NCBI GenBank assembly: GCA_012514505.1
Contig: JAAZAD010000245.1
Coordinates: forward strand, 1 to 37,310
From: Rhodococcus sp. (in: high G+C Gram-positive bacteria)
GTDB taxonomy: Bacteria > Actinomycetota > Actinomycetes > Mycobacteriales > Mycobacteriaceae
Length of the DNA stretch: 37,310 nt
Reading direction: 5' to 3'
A program made the position numbers and the translations under genes. Positions 17,132 to 25,453 of this stretch are shown in pieces. How positions within the stretch are numbered: the stretch's first letter is position 1; the number at the start of each line of letters is the position of its first letter. The notes beneath the pieces are model-generated. The model had not been told where the DNA came from. It was given only the letters and a program-made list of their open reading frames with translations, and did no database searches.

Positions 17132-17875
17132 TACGGCCCAACACCGGCTAGCCGGATCCACGAAGGCGAAGTGGTCCTCCCCCTCGATCAGGTGGAGGGC
17201 TACTTCGTCTCCTGCGGCAACCGCAGCATCTCGGTAGCGCGTGCTGACCGTGGCCGGGACATGCTCGTCTTCGGTGCCGTGCACACACACCACCGGCACG
17301 TGAATCGGGACGCGGTGGTGCGGTGACGCCGAGCGGTAGAGATCGGGATTCTCGTCGTAGGTCGCGCCGAACAGCTTCTCGATATAGCCGATACGTCTTC
17401 CTCGCTCACCCGCGGTGGCCAGATCGAGTGCCCCCGCCTGGGCCACCACACGCTCGGGAGCGTGGGAAAGCGCCTGACCCGCAAGCCACACCGCCAACTG
17501 CCCACCGGCGGAATTGCCGACGAGTCTCGCCCGGGACACGTCCAGCCTCTGGTCTGTGGACGCAGCGACCGGCCCGTCGATCGCCTCCCACGCCGCCGTC
17601 ACATCCGCCGACATCTCCGGCCAGGCACCACCCGCGCCGAGCCGCCGATACTCGATGTTCCAGACGGCGACTCCGCACCGTGCCAGGTCGAGGGAGAAAC
17701 GTGTAGCCACGTTCAGGTGATAGTCACCGCTCCAGAATCCGCCGTGGATCATCATCACCACCGGAACCGGATCGCTGGTCGGCTCCTGAGGGAGGTACAG
17801 GTGCCCGAACTGTTCGGGCTCGGGACCGTACTCGATGCGAATGCGAGCCACGTCAGCGGCAACCTTCCTGATCAT
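17096..17875 (-). CDS. Alpha/beta hydrolase, esterase or formamidase-like
   Basis: Predicted cytosolic serine hydrolase of 259 residues. The oxyanion-hole block is MMIHGGFWSGDYHLN (H44-G-G-F-W), the nucleophile elbow is LVGNSAGGQLA (Ser122), and the acid and histidine are likely in VVCVHGTEDEHVP and EGEDHFAFVDP. VWNIEYRRLGAGG after the second strand is common in BD-FAE/kynurenine-formamidase-like proteins. ATG 17875 was taken, with GAGGG about 12 nt upstream; TTG 17884 is an alternative. It is the last gene after hrcA-dnaJ-rsmE, 15 nt downstream of rsmE. Substrate unknown. Confidence 0.85.
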   Translation of the reverse strand: MIRKVAADVARIRIEYGPEPEQFGHLYLPQEPTSDPVPVVMMIHGGFWSGDYHLNVATRFSLDLARCGVAVWNIEYRRLGAGGAWPEMSADVTAAWEAIDGPVAASTDQRLDVSRARLVGNSAGGQLAVWLAGQALSHAPERVVAQAGALDLATAGERGRRIGYIEKLFGATYDENPDLYRSASPHHRVPIHVPVVCVHGTEDEHVPATVSTRYRDAAVAAGDEVALHLIEGEDHFAFVDPASRCWAVSREVVLEGLVG

Positions 17876-17890
17876 CGAAAGCAACCGCCC

Positions 17891-18652
17891 TCATGCGACG
17901 GGCGGATGCCCCCATCTGTCGGTCAACGCACCGATAGCGCCGAGCGCGACTGCGGCTGCAGTGGACGTGCGGAGCACCTCGGGACCCAGGAGGACGGGCG
18001 TGGCGCCCGAGTCCGCGAGTTTCGCCACTTCGTCGTCAGAGAGCCCGCCCTCGGGCCCGACGACGAGGACCAATTCGGACAGCTCACCGAGCGGCAACGA
18101 TGTCAACGAATCCGTCGCCGACTCGTGCAGCACCGCGACCCGGCCACCACGGGCGACCACATCTCGAACCAACGCCACCACGTCGGCTGTGCGATGGAGG
18201 TCGGTGATGTCGGGAATGATCGCCCGTCGCGACTGCTTGGCAGCCGCCTTCGCGGCATTTCGCCACCTGGTCAGCCCCTTCGCCACCTTGGGGCCTTCCC
18301 ATCGCGCCACGCACCGCGACGACTGCCACGGCACGATCGTGTCGACACCGGCTTCGGTGGCCAAGTCGACCGCGAGTTCGGAACGGTCCGCCTTGGGTAG
18401 CGCCTGTACCAGCGTCACCGTCGGCGTCGGCGCGGACACTCGGCGCACGGTGTGCACGATCAGTTCGAGGCGATCTTTCGCTGCTGCGGTGACTTCCGAA
18501 TCGGCGAGGCCGCCCCGGCCGTCCGACAACACAACACGCTCACCCACGGCCGTCCGTCGCACCGTCGCGGCGTGACGCCCCTCAGGACCGTCGAGGACGG
18601 CCGTCGATCCGGCTTCCGGCAGCGGATCGAGGTAGTAGACCGTCGCGGCCAC
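17891..18652 (-). CDS. rsmE: 16S rRNA (uracil-1498-N3)-methyltransferase RsmE
   Basis: Methylates N3 of U1498 in 16S rRNA with SAM. The 253-residue protein has an N-terminal PUA-like domain (GPEGRHAATVRRTAVGERVVLSDGRG) and a C-terminal SPOUT domain with the trefoil knot. Diagnostic blocks are VQALPKADRSELAVDLATEAGVDTIVPW, ARGGRVAVLHES, LVVGPEGGLSDDEV and LGPEVLRTSTAA. The GTG start at 18652 is 3 nt after the dnaJ stop, so coupling to dnaJ is likely. The order hrcA-dnaJ-rsmE is widespread in Gram-positive bacteria. Confidence 0.96.
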   Translation of the reverse strand: MAATVYYLDPLPEAGSTAVLDGPEGRHAATVRRTAVGERVVLSDGRGGLADSEVTAAAKDRLELIVHTVRRVSAPTPTVTLVQALPKADRSELAVDLATEAGVDTIVPWQSSRCVARWEGPKVAKGLTRWRNAAKAAAKQSRRAIIPDITDLHRTADVVALVRDVVARGGRVAVLHESATDSLTSLPLGELSELVLVVGPEGGLSDDEVAKLADSGATPVLLGPEVLRTSTAAAVALGAIGALTDRWGHPPVA

Positions 18653-18655
18653 GGA

Positions 18656-19810
18656 TCAGCGTCCGCTGAACGCTTCGCGCAACCGCGAGAACAGGCCACC
18701 AGTGTGCTGCGACGCGGTGGTGACGACCTCGGCTTCGTCCCGAGCCCGCAGATCCTTGAGCTCCCGGAGAAGCTTGGCCTCCTTGTTGTCCAACTTGGCG
18801 GGCACCACGACGTCGAGGTGCGCATGCACATCGCCTCGGACACCGGACCGCAGCTTCGGCATACCGAAGCCGCGCACGATCGTCACAGCACCAGGCTGCG
18901 TTCCCGGCTCGACCTCGATCTCCTTGGGTCCGTCGATGATGGACTCGAAGGTGACCTTGGTACCCAGAGCCGCGTCGATCATCGGTACGCGAACCGTGAA
19001 GTGCAGGTCTTCGCCGTCGCGGACGAACACCTCGTGCTGCTTCTCGACGACCTCGACGTAGAGATCGCCGGCGGGGCCACCACCCGGACCGACCTCGCCC
19101 TGCGCCGCAAGGCGGATCCGCATGCCACCGGCCACGCCGGCAGGAACCTTCACGGTGATGTCGCGGCGAGCCCGGACGCGGCCGTCACCGGCGCACTTGT
19201 GGCACGGGTCCGGAATGGTCTCACCGGCGCCGCGACAGGTCGGGCACGGCCGGGATGTCATGACCTGGCCGAGGAACGAACGCTGCACCGATTGCACTTC
19301 GCCTGCGCCGTTGCACGTCTCGCATCGAATCGGCTTCGAGTCACCGTTGGTTCCCGACCCCGTGCAGCTGTCGCACAGGACCGCTGTCTCGACGGTGACA
19401 TGCTTACTGACGCCCGTGGCGCATTCTTCGAGTGTGAGTTTGGTGCGGAGCAGCGAGTCCGCACCGGGCTGGACGCGGCCACGCGGTCCGCGACCGGCTC
19501 CCCCGCCGCCGCCACCGAAGAACGCCTCGAACACGTCGCCGAGACCGCCGCCGAAGCCACCGCCGAAGCCTGCGCCGCCTCCGCCGCCGCCCGACGAGAG
19601 CGGGTCGCCACCGAGGTCGACGATTCGACGCTTCTCAGGGTCCGACAACACCTCGTAGGCGGTCGAAATCTCTCGGAACCGGGCTTGTGCCGCCTCGTCG
19701 GGATTGACGTCGGGGTGCAGTTCGCGGGCAAGCTTGCGATACGCACGCTTGAGCTCTTGGTCGGTCGCCTTCTGGTCGACGCCGAGCGTTCCGTAGTAAT
19801 CCCGTGCCAC
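18656..19810 (-). CDS. dnaJ: Chaperone protein DnaJ (DnaJ2 type)
   Basis: Co-chaperone that delivers unfolded proteins to DnaK and stimulates its ATPase. The protein has 384 residues. The J domain (1-70) holds HPD at 32-34. A Gly-rich linker (about 70-105, with [19 protein letters not shown]) follows. The zinc domain has four C-x2-C-x-G-x-G repeats: [32 protein letters not shown]. The two beta-barrel substrate domains end the chain. It is the copy paired with hrcA rather than with dnaK-grpE. The gene is 79 nt downstream of hrcA. Confidence 0.97.
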   Translation of the reverse strand: MARDYYGTLGVDQKATDQELKRAYRKLARELHPDVNPDEAAQARFREISTAYEVLSDPEKRRIVDLGGDPLSSGGGGGGAGFGGGFGGGLGDVFEAFFGGGGGGAGRGPRGRVQPGADSLLRTKLTLEECATGVSKHVTVETAVLCDSCTGSGTNGDSKPIRCETCNGAGEVQSVQRSFLGQVMTSRPCPTCRGAGETIPDPCHKCAGDGRVRARRDITVKVPAGVAGGMRIRLAAQGEVGPGGGPAGDLYVEVVEKQHEVFVRDGEDLHFTVRVPMIDAALGTKVTFESIIDGPKEIEVEPGTQPGAVTIVRGFGMPKLRSGVRGDVHAHLDVVVPAKLDNKEAKLLRELKDLRARDEAEVVTTASQHTGGLFSRLREAFSGR

Positions 19811-19889
19811 GTTCTGTCTCTCGTCCTTCTCTACTACTTCGTCTGATCACGACTTGTTCGGTTTCGGTCGGTGCATCGCCTGACCGGCT

Positions 19890-20933
19890 CTACCGCTCGG
19901 CGAGTACCTCGCCGACGTACTTCGCAACGGCTGCGACCGAGGCGATTGTTCCCGGATAGTCCATCCGGGTGGGTCCGAGCACACCCATACCGCCCAACAC
20001 CGTCCCTGCGGCGCCGTAGCCCGTCGAGATCACCGACGTGCCGCGCATCTGCTCGACCTTGGTTTCTTCGCCGATCTGTACCGTGACCTGTCCGCTCGTC
20101 TGCGTGGCGGCCAGCAGTTTCAGTACCACCACTTGCTCTTCCAGGGCCTCGAGCACGGAGCGCAGCGATCCTGGGAATCCACTGACACCCGGGAAGTCCG
20201 CCGCATTCCGGGTCAGGTTGGAGGTACCCCCGAGCACCAGCCGGTCCTCGGGATGTTCCACCAGCGTTTCCACCAACACCGTTGCCGACCGGATAACCGC
20301 GTCACGCAAGTCGTCGGGAGCCTCGTCAGCCAGTTCGGATACTGCAATCGAGGCCGCGGCCAACCGCTTGCCTTCGAGCGCTCCACCCAGCAGAGTCCGC
20401 AACCGCACCAGATCCTCGTCGTCGAGGACGTCGCCCAGTTCGACGATGCGCTGATCGACACGACCCGAATCGGTGATGAGCACCAGCAGCAGCCGGGCCG
20501 GGGTCAGTGCCACCACTTCGAGGTGCCGGACGGACGACGCCGACAGTGTCGGGTACTGCACCACAGCCACCTGTCTGGTGAGCTGTGCAAGCAGTCGCAC
20601 TCCGCGGCGCAGCACATCGTCGAGGTCGACACCGTTCTCGAGAAACTCGAGAATTGCGCGCCTCTCGGCCCCGGACAACGGCTTCACGTCCGCAATCCGA
20701 TCCACGAACAGGCGATATCCCTTGTCGGTGGGGACGCGGCCGGAACTCGTGTGCGGTTGAGCGATGTACCCCTCGTTCTCGAGCACTGCCATGTCGTTGC
20801 GAACAGTGGCACTCGACACACCCAAGTTGTGGCGGTCCACGAGCACTTTCGATCCGACCGGTTCCTGCGTGGAAACGTAATCGGCCACGATCGCGCGCAG
20901 TACCTCGAAACGTCGATCGTCCGTACTCGACAC
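19890..20933 (-). CDS. hrcA: Heat-inducible transcription repressor HrcA
   Basis: Repressor of heat-shock chaperone genes through CIRCE operators. The protein has 347 residues. The N-terminal winged helix has [24 protein letters not shown] and [20 protein letters not shown], followed by [18 protein letters not shown], all strongly conserved. The C-terminal GAF-like domain ends with [36 protein letters not shown] 20933 was chosen because GGAGGTGG lies 6-8 nt upstream; GTG 20942 would fall on the SD itself. I found no CIRCE element (TTAGCACTC-N9-GAGTGCTAA) in front of it, so it is not visibly autoregulated here. Confidence 0.95.
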   Translation of the reverse strand: MSSTDDRRFEVLRAIVADYVSTQEPVGSKVLVDRHNLGVSSATVRNDMAVLENEGYIAQPHTSSGRVPTDKGYRLFVDRIADVKPLSGAERRAILEFLENGVDLDDVLRRGVRLLAQLTRQVAVVQYPTLSASSVRHLEVVALTPARLLLVLITDSGRVDQRIVELGDVLDDEDLVRLRTLLGGALEGKRLAAASIAVSELADEAPDDLRDAVIRSATVLVETLVEHPEDRLVLGGTSNLTRNAADFPGVSGFPGSLRSVLEALEEQVVVLKLLAATQTSGQVTVQIGEETKVEQMRGTSVISTGYGAAGTVLGGMGVLGPTRMDYPGTIASVAAVAKYVGEVLAER

Positions 20934-21116
20934 GCTGACCACCTCCGTTTCCGATCACTGCTGTCTCGACTCGTGCCTGGTGCGCGCACGCCGCCATCGG
21001 CGGTCGGGTCGCCTGGGCCCAGTCTAATCGCCGGCCGACCACAATCCGGCCGAGGCCTTACTGTGGACGCCGCGGGGCACCACCGATACAGACGAGCAAG
21101 GCGGAATTCAGAGTCG

Positions 21117-21434
21117 ATGATCTTCAAAGGTGTGATGGACGGCAAGCCGTATCCCGAGCACGGACTGTCGCTGCGCGACTGGGCCAAGATTCCGCCGCGG
21201 CAGGTGCGTCTCGACGAGATCGTGACGACCACGAAAGTGCTCGAACTCGACCGACTGCTGTCGGAGGATTCCACGTTCTACGGGGATCTCTTTCCACACG
21301 CCGTGCAGTGGAAGGGCGTGCTGTACCTCGAGGACGGCCTCCATCGCGCGGTCCGATCGGCGCTCCGGAATCGCGTGGTTCTGCATGCCCGCGTGTTCGA
21401 CTACGACGAGATGCCGGGAATCATCACCGGCTGA
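21117..21434 (+). CDS. Conserved 105-aa protein with ParB/Srx-like motif
   Basis: Small cytosolic protein of 105 residues, conserved at this place beside hrcA in mycobacteria (Rv2375-like), function unknown. Visible sequence is SLRDWAKIPPRQVRLDEIVTT (18-38), then LELDRLLSEDSTFYGDLFPH, VLYLEDGLHRAVRSALRNR (68-86) and a final strand VVLHARVFDYDEMP. The arrangement 'xPPxxVRLDxI ... DGxHRAxAAxxxG-like helix ... strand' resembles the ParB N-terminal/sulfiredoxin fold, in which D-G-x-H-R contacts a nucleotide. That match is an inference. It may be labelled VapB-like by automatic annotation. It is divergent from hrcA and ends 3 nt before the hemW stop. Confidence 0.85.
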   Translation: MIFKGVMDGKPYPEHGLSLRDWAKIPPRQVRLDEIVTTTKVLELDRLLSEDSTFYGDLFPHAVQWKGVLYLEDGLHRAVRSALRNRVVLHARVFDYDEMPGIITG

Positions 21435-21437
21435 TAC

Positions 21438-22640
21438 TCACGCGAGAACGGAGCGGACAACCGCGTCGGCGAGCAGTCGCCCACGATCGGTCAGTACGAA
21501 TCCTTGTCCGCCTCGGATCAGAAGCCCGTCGACGACCAACTGTTGCGCGGCCCGCAACTCCTCAGCCGCCAGGTCGCCCAACGGAATACCGGTTCGCAGC
21601 CGAGCGGTGAGCATCACGCGTTCGGTGTGAATGTCGTCCGCCGTGAGGAACTCGCTTCCACCCACCGGAAGGCGGCCCGCCGAGAGCTCGTCCGCATACC
21701 GGGCGGGGTGCTTGACGTTCCACCACCGCACGCCACCGACGTGACTGTGAGCGCCCGGCCCGAATCCCCACCAGTCGCCGCCGTCCCAGTACCCGAGATT
21801 GTGACGGCATGCGCCGGCCTCGCCCCTCGCCCAGTTCGACACCTCGTACCAGGACATGTCGGCTTCGCCGAGCCGAGCATCGATCCGCTCGTACCGGCTG
21901 GCCAGCACGTCGTCGTCGGGCGCCGGAAGCTCGCCCTTGCGCACCTTTCGCGCCAGCGCGGTTCCGTCCTCCACGATCAACGCGTACGCCGAAACATGGT
22001 CGACGCCGGCTGCCAGCACCGCGTCCAACGAGGCATCGAGATCTTCGTCACGTTCACCGGGTGTGCCGTAGATGAGATCCAGGTTCACGTGGTCGAAGCC
22101 CGCTGCCCGCGCTTCCTGCGCTGCCGCCACGGCGCGCCCTGGCGTGTGCTTCCGGTCGAGCACACGAAGCACGTGTTGGGCGGCGGACTGCATACCGAGA
22201 GACACCCGGGTGAATCCGCCGGAACGCAGTGCGTCGAAGAATTCCGGCGATGTCGATTCCGGGTTCGACTCCGTGGTCACCTCCGTGGCGGTCGTCAGCG
22301 GAAAATGAGTGCGGACGGCGGCGAGTACGTCCGCCAACCCGTCTCCACCCAGCAACGACGGCGTCCCACCACCGACGAACACGGTGTCCACGGTCGGTGC
22401 GCCGGTCACTTCGGCGGCCGCCGCCAGCTCACGGCGCAGCCCCTCCATCCACGATTCGGGCGACGCGGAAGTGCCGAGTTCGCCGGCCGTGTACGTGTTG
22501 AAATCGCAGTAACCACATCGAGTCGCGCAAAACGGCACATGGATGTAGATGCCGAACGGCCGCGTGCCCACTCCGTCGGTCGCCGATGCGGGTAGATGAA
22601 ACCCCGATCCGTGCGTGTTCACTGATGCGTGCGTGTTCAC
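21438..22640 (-). CDS. hemW: Radical SAM heme chaperone HemW (HemN-like)
   Basis: Radical SAM protein of the HemN/HemW group. The family binds heme and delivers it to respiratory enzymes; coproporphyrinogen oxidase activity is not expected from this type. The 400-residue chain has C38-x3-C42-x2-C45 (CATRCGYC), VDTVFVGGGTPSLL, TTESNPESTS, GVNRVSLGMQS-like FTRVSLGMQSAAQHVL and NLDLIYGTPGE. A winged-helix-like C-terminal domain ends the chain. GTG 22640 was chosen because GGAGGT (complement of 22651-22656) lies 10 nt upstream; GTG 22649 is only 1 nt from it. The first codons contain a 6-codon tandem repeat (VNTHAS/VNTHGS type). Confidence 0.92.
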   Translation of the reverse strand: MNTHASVNTHGSGFHLPASATDGVGTRPFGIYIHVPFCATRCGYCDFNTYTAGELGTSASPESWMEGLRRELAAAAEVTGAPTVDTVFVGGGTPSLLGGDGLADVLAAVRTHFPLTTATEVTTESNPESTSPEFFDALRSGGFTRVSLGMQSAAQHVLRVLDRKHTPGRAVAAAQEARAAGFDHVNLDLIYGTPGERDEDLDASLDAVLAAGVDHVSAYALIVEDGTALARKVRKGELPAPDDDVLASRYERIDARLGEADMSWYEVSNWARGEAGACRHNLGYWDGGDWWGFGPGAHSHVGGVRWWNVKHPARYADELSAGRLPVGGSEFLTADDIHTERVMLTARLRTGIPLGDLAAEELRAAQQLVVDGLLIRGGQGFVLTDRGRLLADAVVRSVLA

Positions 22641-22712
22641 TGCGTTCACGACCTCCAGTGTCCCAGCTTCAGGACACACCTCCGACATGCCTGCGCATCG
22701 CCCACGTGTGAC

Positions 22713-22736
22713 ATTTCCCCCAAATTTGGTGGAAAT
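22713..22736. promoter_or_regulatory. 24-bp near-perfect palindrome upstream of the sirA leader
   Basis: The left arm ATTTCCCCCAAA (22713-22724) and right arm TTTGGTGGAAAT (22725-22736) are complementary at 11 of 12 positions, with no spacer. Its right end lies 35 nt upstream of the CACAAT -10 element of the leader promoter, so it covers or flanks the -35 to -60 zone. It overlaps the GTGTGACATT motif at 22706-22715. A dimeric sulfur-regulating protein is a likely binder; none is identified here. Confidence 0.6.
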
Positions 22737-22771
22737 ATGTCCCCGCTCTTCGTTCAACCGATCTGACGTGG

Positions 22772-22784
22772 CACAATCGGTCTC
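22772..22784 (+). promoter_or_regulatory. -10 element of the leaderless sirA leader
   Basis: CACAAT at 22772-22777 is followed by exactly 7 nt (CGGTCTC) and then ATG. This places the expected transcription start at or next to the A of the ATG, so the leader mRNA would be leaderless. The same spacing occurs before the subI leader. No clear -35 is seen. Confidence 0.6.
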
Positions 22785-22877
22785 ATGACCGGACCTGGGG
22801 TACGACTCGTGGCACGCCGCCATGTCGATCTCAAGCGTGTCTGCAGCTGCGCATGTCAGCGTCTCGACGCGCAGTAA
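22785..22877 (+). CDS. Cys-rich leader peptide of the sirA operon
   Basis: A 30-codon ORF, MTGPGVRLVA...CSCACQRLDAQ in outline, with Arg/His-rich middle (RRHVDLKRV) and three Cys codons in five (TGC-AGC-TGC-GCA-TGT, residues 20, 22, 24). The ORF ends 129 nt before the sirA start. Cys-rich leader peptides before nirA/sirA are established in mycobacteria (the Ms4527A-type family), where they control the operon by cysteine-dependent ribosome progress. Here ATG has no SD because the transcript appears to begin at it. The ORF was found by reading; it is too short for usual gene calls. Function by analogy; sequence evidence is strong. Confidence 0.85.
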   Translation: MTGPGVRLVARRHVDLKRVCSCACQRLDAQ

Positions 22878-23000
22878 CTTCAGCGCAGACCACCCTTCCA
22901 GCCCGTCACGCTCTTCCCGACATCCGGCCGGATTTGGATGCCCCGAGGCAGGACAGCCCTCCTCCTCGGCCCCGGACCGGTGCATCGTGAGATCCAGGAG
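22839..23000 (+). promoter_or_regulatory. Attenuator region between leader and sirA
   Basis: The leader Cys-codon stretch can pair with sequence after its stop: GTCTGC (22839-22844) with GCAGAC (22885-22890), and CTGCGC (22847-22852) with either GCGCAG copy (22869-22874 or 22883-22888). The SD AGGAG (22996-23000) is complementary to CTCCT copies at 22959-22966. GATCTCA in the leader (22827-22833) matches TGAGATC beside the SD (22988-22994). A 12-bp palindrome ATCCGGCCGGAT lies at 22922-22933. These alternatives fit an attenuator, but the true fold is not determined. Confidence 0.5.
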
Positions 23001-23006
23001 TACTCC

Positions 23007-24716
23007 ATGACGTCGACCACCGACGCCCCCGCTGCCGCGCCTGCCCGGACGCGAAGCGCCAAGCCCGTGAAACGCCGCGCCGAAGGCCAGTGGGCACTCG
23101 GCTACCGGGAGCCGCTCAACCCGAACGAGCAGTCCAAGAAGGACGACAACCCACTCAACGTGCGTCGCCGAATTCTGGACATCTACTCGAAGTCCGGTTT
23201 CGACAGCATCGACAAGGGCGACCTGCGCGGACGCTTCCGTTGGATGGGCTTGTACACGCAGTGTGAGCAGGGCTACGACGGCACCTGGACCGGCGACGAC
23301 AACGCCGACCTGCTCGAAGCCTCGTACTTCATGATGCGCATCCGCACCGACGGCGGCGAGCTGAACACCGAGCAGGTGCGGACCATCGCGGGCATCTCCA
23401 AAGAGTTCGCCCGCGACACCGCCGACATCTCCGACCGCCAGAACATCCAGCTGCACTGGGTCGAAATCGAAAGCATTCCGGAGATCTGGCGCCGACTCGA
23501 GGCAGTCGGTCTCCAGACCACGGAGGCGTGCGGCGACTGCCCCCGCGGCATGCTCGGGTCACCGCTCGCCGGTTTGTCCACCGACGAGGTCATCGACGCG
23601 CGCCCCGCGCTTGCGGAGATCAAGCGTCGCTACATCGGCAACCCCGAGTACTCCAACCTGCCGCGCAAGTTCAAGACGGCCATCTCCGGCCTCCAGGACG
23701 TCGTGCACGAAATCAACGACGTGTCGTTCGTCGGCGTGAACCACCCGGAGCACGGTCCCGGGTTCGACCTGTGGGTCGGCGGCGGTCTCTCCACCAACCC
23801 GATGCTGGCCAAGCGAACAGGCGCCTGGATTCCGCTCGACGAGGTCCCGGACGTGTGGGAAGGCGTCGTCGCGATCTTCCGCGACTACGGCTACCGGCGT
23901 CTGCGCTCGAAGGCTCGGCTCAAGTTCCTCATCAAGGACTGGGGAATCGAGAAGTTCCGGGAGGTGCTCGAGACCGAGTACCTGAAGCGTCCATTGATCG
24001 ACGGACCGGCACCTGTCGCTCCCACTCACCCGATCGACCACGTCGGCGTCACGAAGCTCAAGAACGGCCTGAACTCCGTCGGTTTCTCTGCGGTGTCCGG
24101 TCGCGTATCGGGCACCATCCTCGACACACTCGCGGACGCAATGGACAAGGTCGGCAGTGACTCGGTACGTCTGACGCCGTACCAGAAGCTGGTCGTGGTC
24201 GACGTTCCCGAGGACAAGATCGCCGGGCTGGATGCAGATCTCGAAGCGGTGGGCCTCACGTCCCGCCCCTCCCGCTGGCGCCGCAACCTCATCGCCTGCA
24301 CGGGACTCGAATACTGCAAGTTGTCGTTCACCGAAACCCGCAGCCGTTCACAGGCACTGGTTCCGGAACTCGAGAAGCGTCTCGAGGAGCTGAACTCGGA
24401 CCTCGACGTCCCGATCACCATCAACATCAACGGCTGCCCGAACTCGTGCGCCCGCACGCAGGTCGCCGACATCGGATTCAAGGGCATGCTCGTCGACGAC
24501 GGCGACGGCAATCACGTCGAGGGATTCCAGGTCCACCTCGGTGGCAGCCTCGGATTCGACACCGCGTTCGGCCGCAAACTGCGCCAGCACAAGATCCTCG
24601 GAAACGAGGTCACGGACTACGTCGAACGCATCGTGCGCAACTTCATCAAGAACAAGGACGACGGCGAACGTTTCGCACAGTGGGTCGTCCGCGCAGACGA
24701 GGAGGACCTGCGATGA
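23007..24716 (+). CDS. sirA: Ferredoxin-dependent sulfite reductase (SirA/NirA)
   Basis: Reduces sulfite to sulfide with six electrons from ferredoxin, using siroheme and a [4Fe-4S] cluster. The protein has 569 residues. Cluster ligands are C431-x5-C437 (CTGLEYC) and C477-x3-C481 (CPNSC). Tyr83 (in GLYTQ) and Cys175 (in TEACGDCPR) correspond with a constant 14-residue offset to the Tyr69-Cys161 pair that is covalently linked in M. tuberculosis NirA, and the cluster ligands keep the same offset. ATG 23007 has AGGAG 6 nt upstream. It heads the operon and overlaps cysH in ATGA. Called nirA in some genomes, but context points to sulfite. Confidence 0.96.
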   Translation: MTSTTDAPAAAPARTRSAKPVKRRAEGQWALGYREPLNPNEQSKKDDNPLNVRRRILDIYSKSGFDSIDKGDLRGRFRWMGLYTQCEQGYDGTWTGDDNADLLEASYFMMRIRTDGGELNTEQVRTIAGISKEFARDTADISDRQNIQLHWVEIESIPEIWRRLEAVGLQTTEACGDCPRGMLGSPLAGLSTDEVIDARPALAEIKRRYIGNPEYSNLPRKFKTAISGLQDVVHEINDVSFVGVNHPEHGPGFDLWVGGGLSTNPMLAKRTGAWIPLDEVPDVWEGVVAIFRDYGYRRLRSKARLKFLIKDWGIEKFREVLETEYLKRPLIDGPAPVAPTHPIDHVGVTKLKNGLNSVGFSAVSGRVSGTILDTLADAMDKVGSDSVRLTPYQKLVVVDVPEDKIAGLDADLEAVGLTSRPSRWRRNLIACTGLEYCKLSFTETRSRSQALVPELEKRLEELNSDLDVPITININGCPNSCARTQVADIGFKGMLVDDGDGNHVEGFQVHLGGSLGFDTAFGRKLRQHKILGNEVTDYVERIVRNFIKNKDDGERFAQWVVRADEEDLR

Positions 24717-25453
24717 CAGACCTCACCACAGCAACTCAGGACGACTTGCGCGCACTCGCCGAGCGGGGCGCGGCAGACATGGCCGGCGCGTCGGCGCAGG
24801 AACTCGTCCAGTGGACCGAGGACACCTTCGGGTCCGGTGCCGCCGGTACCACAGACGCCCGTAGCGGCTTCATCGTTGCATCCAACATGCAGGACGGCGT
24901 GCTGGTCCACCTCGCCGCACAGGTGCATCCGGGTGTCGACGTGCTCTTTCTCGACACCGGATACCACTTCGCCGAGACACTCGGCACCCGAGACGCCGTC
25001 GAGCAGGTGTACGGCGTCAACGTCATCAACGCGCGCGCCGCAGCCAGCGTCGCCGAACAGGATGCCGCCGAAGGCAAGGATCTCTTCGCTCGCGAACCGA
25101 ATCGTTGCTGCGCCCTCCGCAAGGTGGCGCCGCTGAAGCAGACCTTGAGTGGGTATCAGGCGTGGGTGACCGGCATTCGCCGCGTCGAGTCCCCCACCCG
25201 CGCCAACGCTCCCCTGATCTCGTTCGACGAAGCATTCGGGTTGGTCAAGATCAACCCGATCGCCGCCTGGTCGGACGACGAGATGCAGGCCTACATCGAC
25301 AAGCACTCGATTCTGGTGAATCCGCTCGTCGACGAAGGCTATCCGTCCATTGGGTGCGCTCCGTGCACCAGCAAGCCAGCACCCGGCAGCGATCCGCGCA
25401 GCGGACGTTGGGCCGGTAACGCCAAGACAGAATGCGGGTTGCACGCCTCATGA
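24713..25453 (+). CDS. cysH: Adenosine 5'-phosphosulfate (APS) reductase
   Basis: Reduces APS to sulfite and AMP with thioredoxin. The 246-residue protein has the four ligands of a [4Fe-4S] cluster, C132-C133 (RCCALRK) and C215-x2-C218 (GCAPC). These mark the APS-specific type rather than the PAPS type of E. coli. The catalytic Cys241 is in ECGLH at the C-terminal end. The N-terminal nucleotide site region is VASNMQDGVLVHLAA with LFLDTGYHFAET. It overlaps sirA and cysD by ATGA at each end (GGAGGAC SD at 24700), so the operon is tightly coupled. Confidence 0.96.
   Translation: MTDLTTATQDDLRALAERGAADMAGASAQELVQWTEDTFGSGAAGTTDARSGFIVASNMQDGVLVHLAAQVHPGVDVLFLDTGYHFAETLGTRDAVEQVYGVNVINARAAASVAEQDAAEGKDLFAREPNRCCALRKVAPLKQTLSGYQAWVTGIRRVESPTRANAPLISFDEAFGLVKINPIAAWSDDEMQAYIDKHSILVNPLVDEGYPSIGCAPCTSKPAPGSDPRSGRWAGNAKTECGLHAS

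Noticed and set aside
18452-19846. Long plus-strand ORF opposite rsmE and dnaJ
   Set aside because: Shadow of dnaJ and rsmE; no recognisable domain and no SD.
20934-21116. CIRCE heat-shock operator before hrcA
   Set aside because: No TTAGCACTC-N9-GAGTGCTAA pair; the short GCACTC in hrcA is inside coding sequence and has no partner.
22650-23456. Extended hemW frame upstream
   Set aside because: Runs across the leader ORF and into sirA on the other strand; the SD near 22656 fixes the start at 22640.
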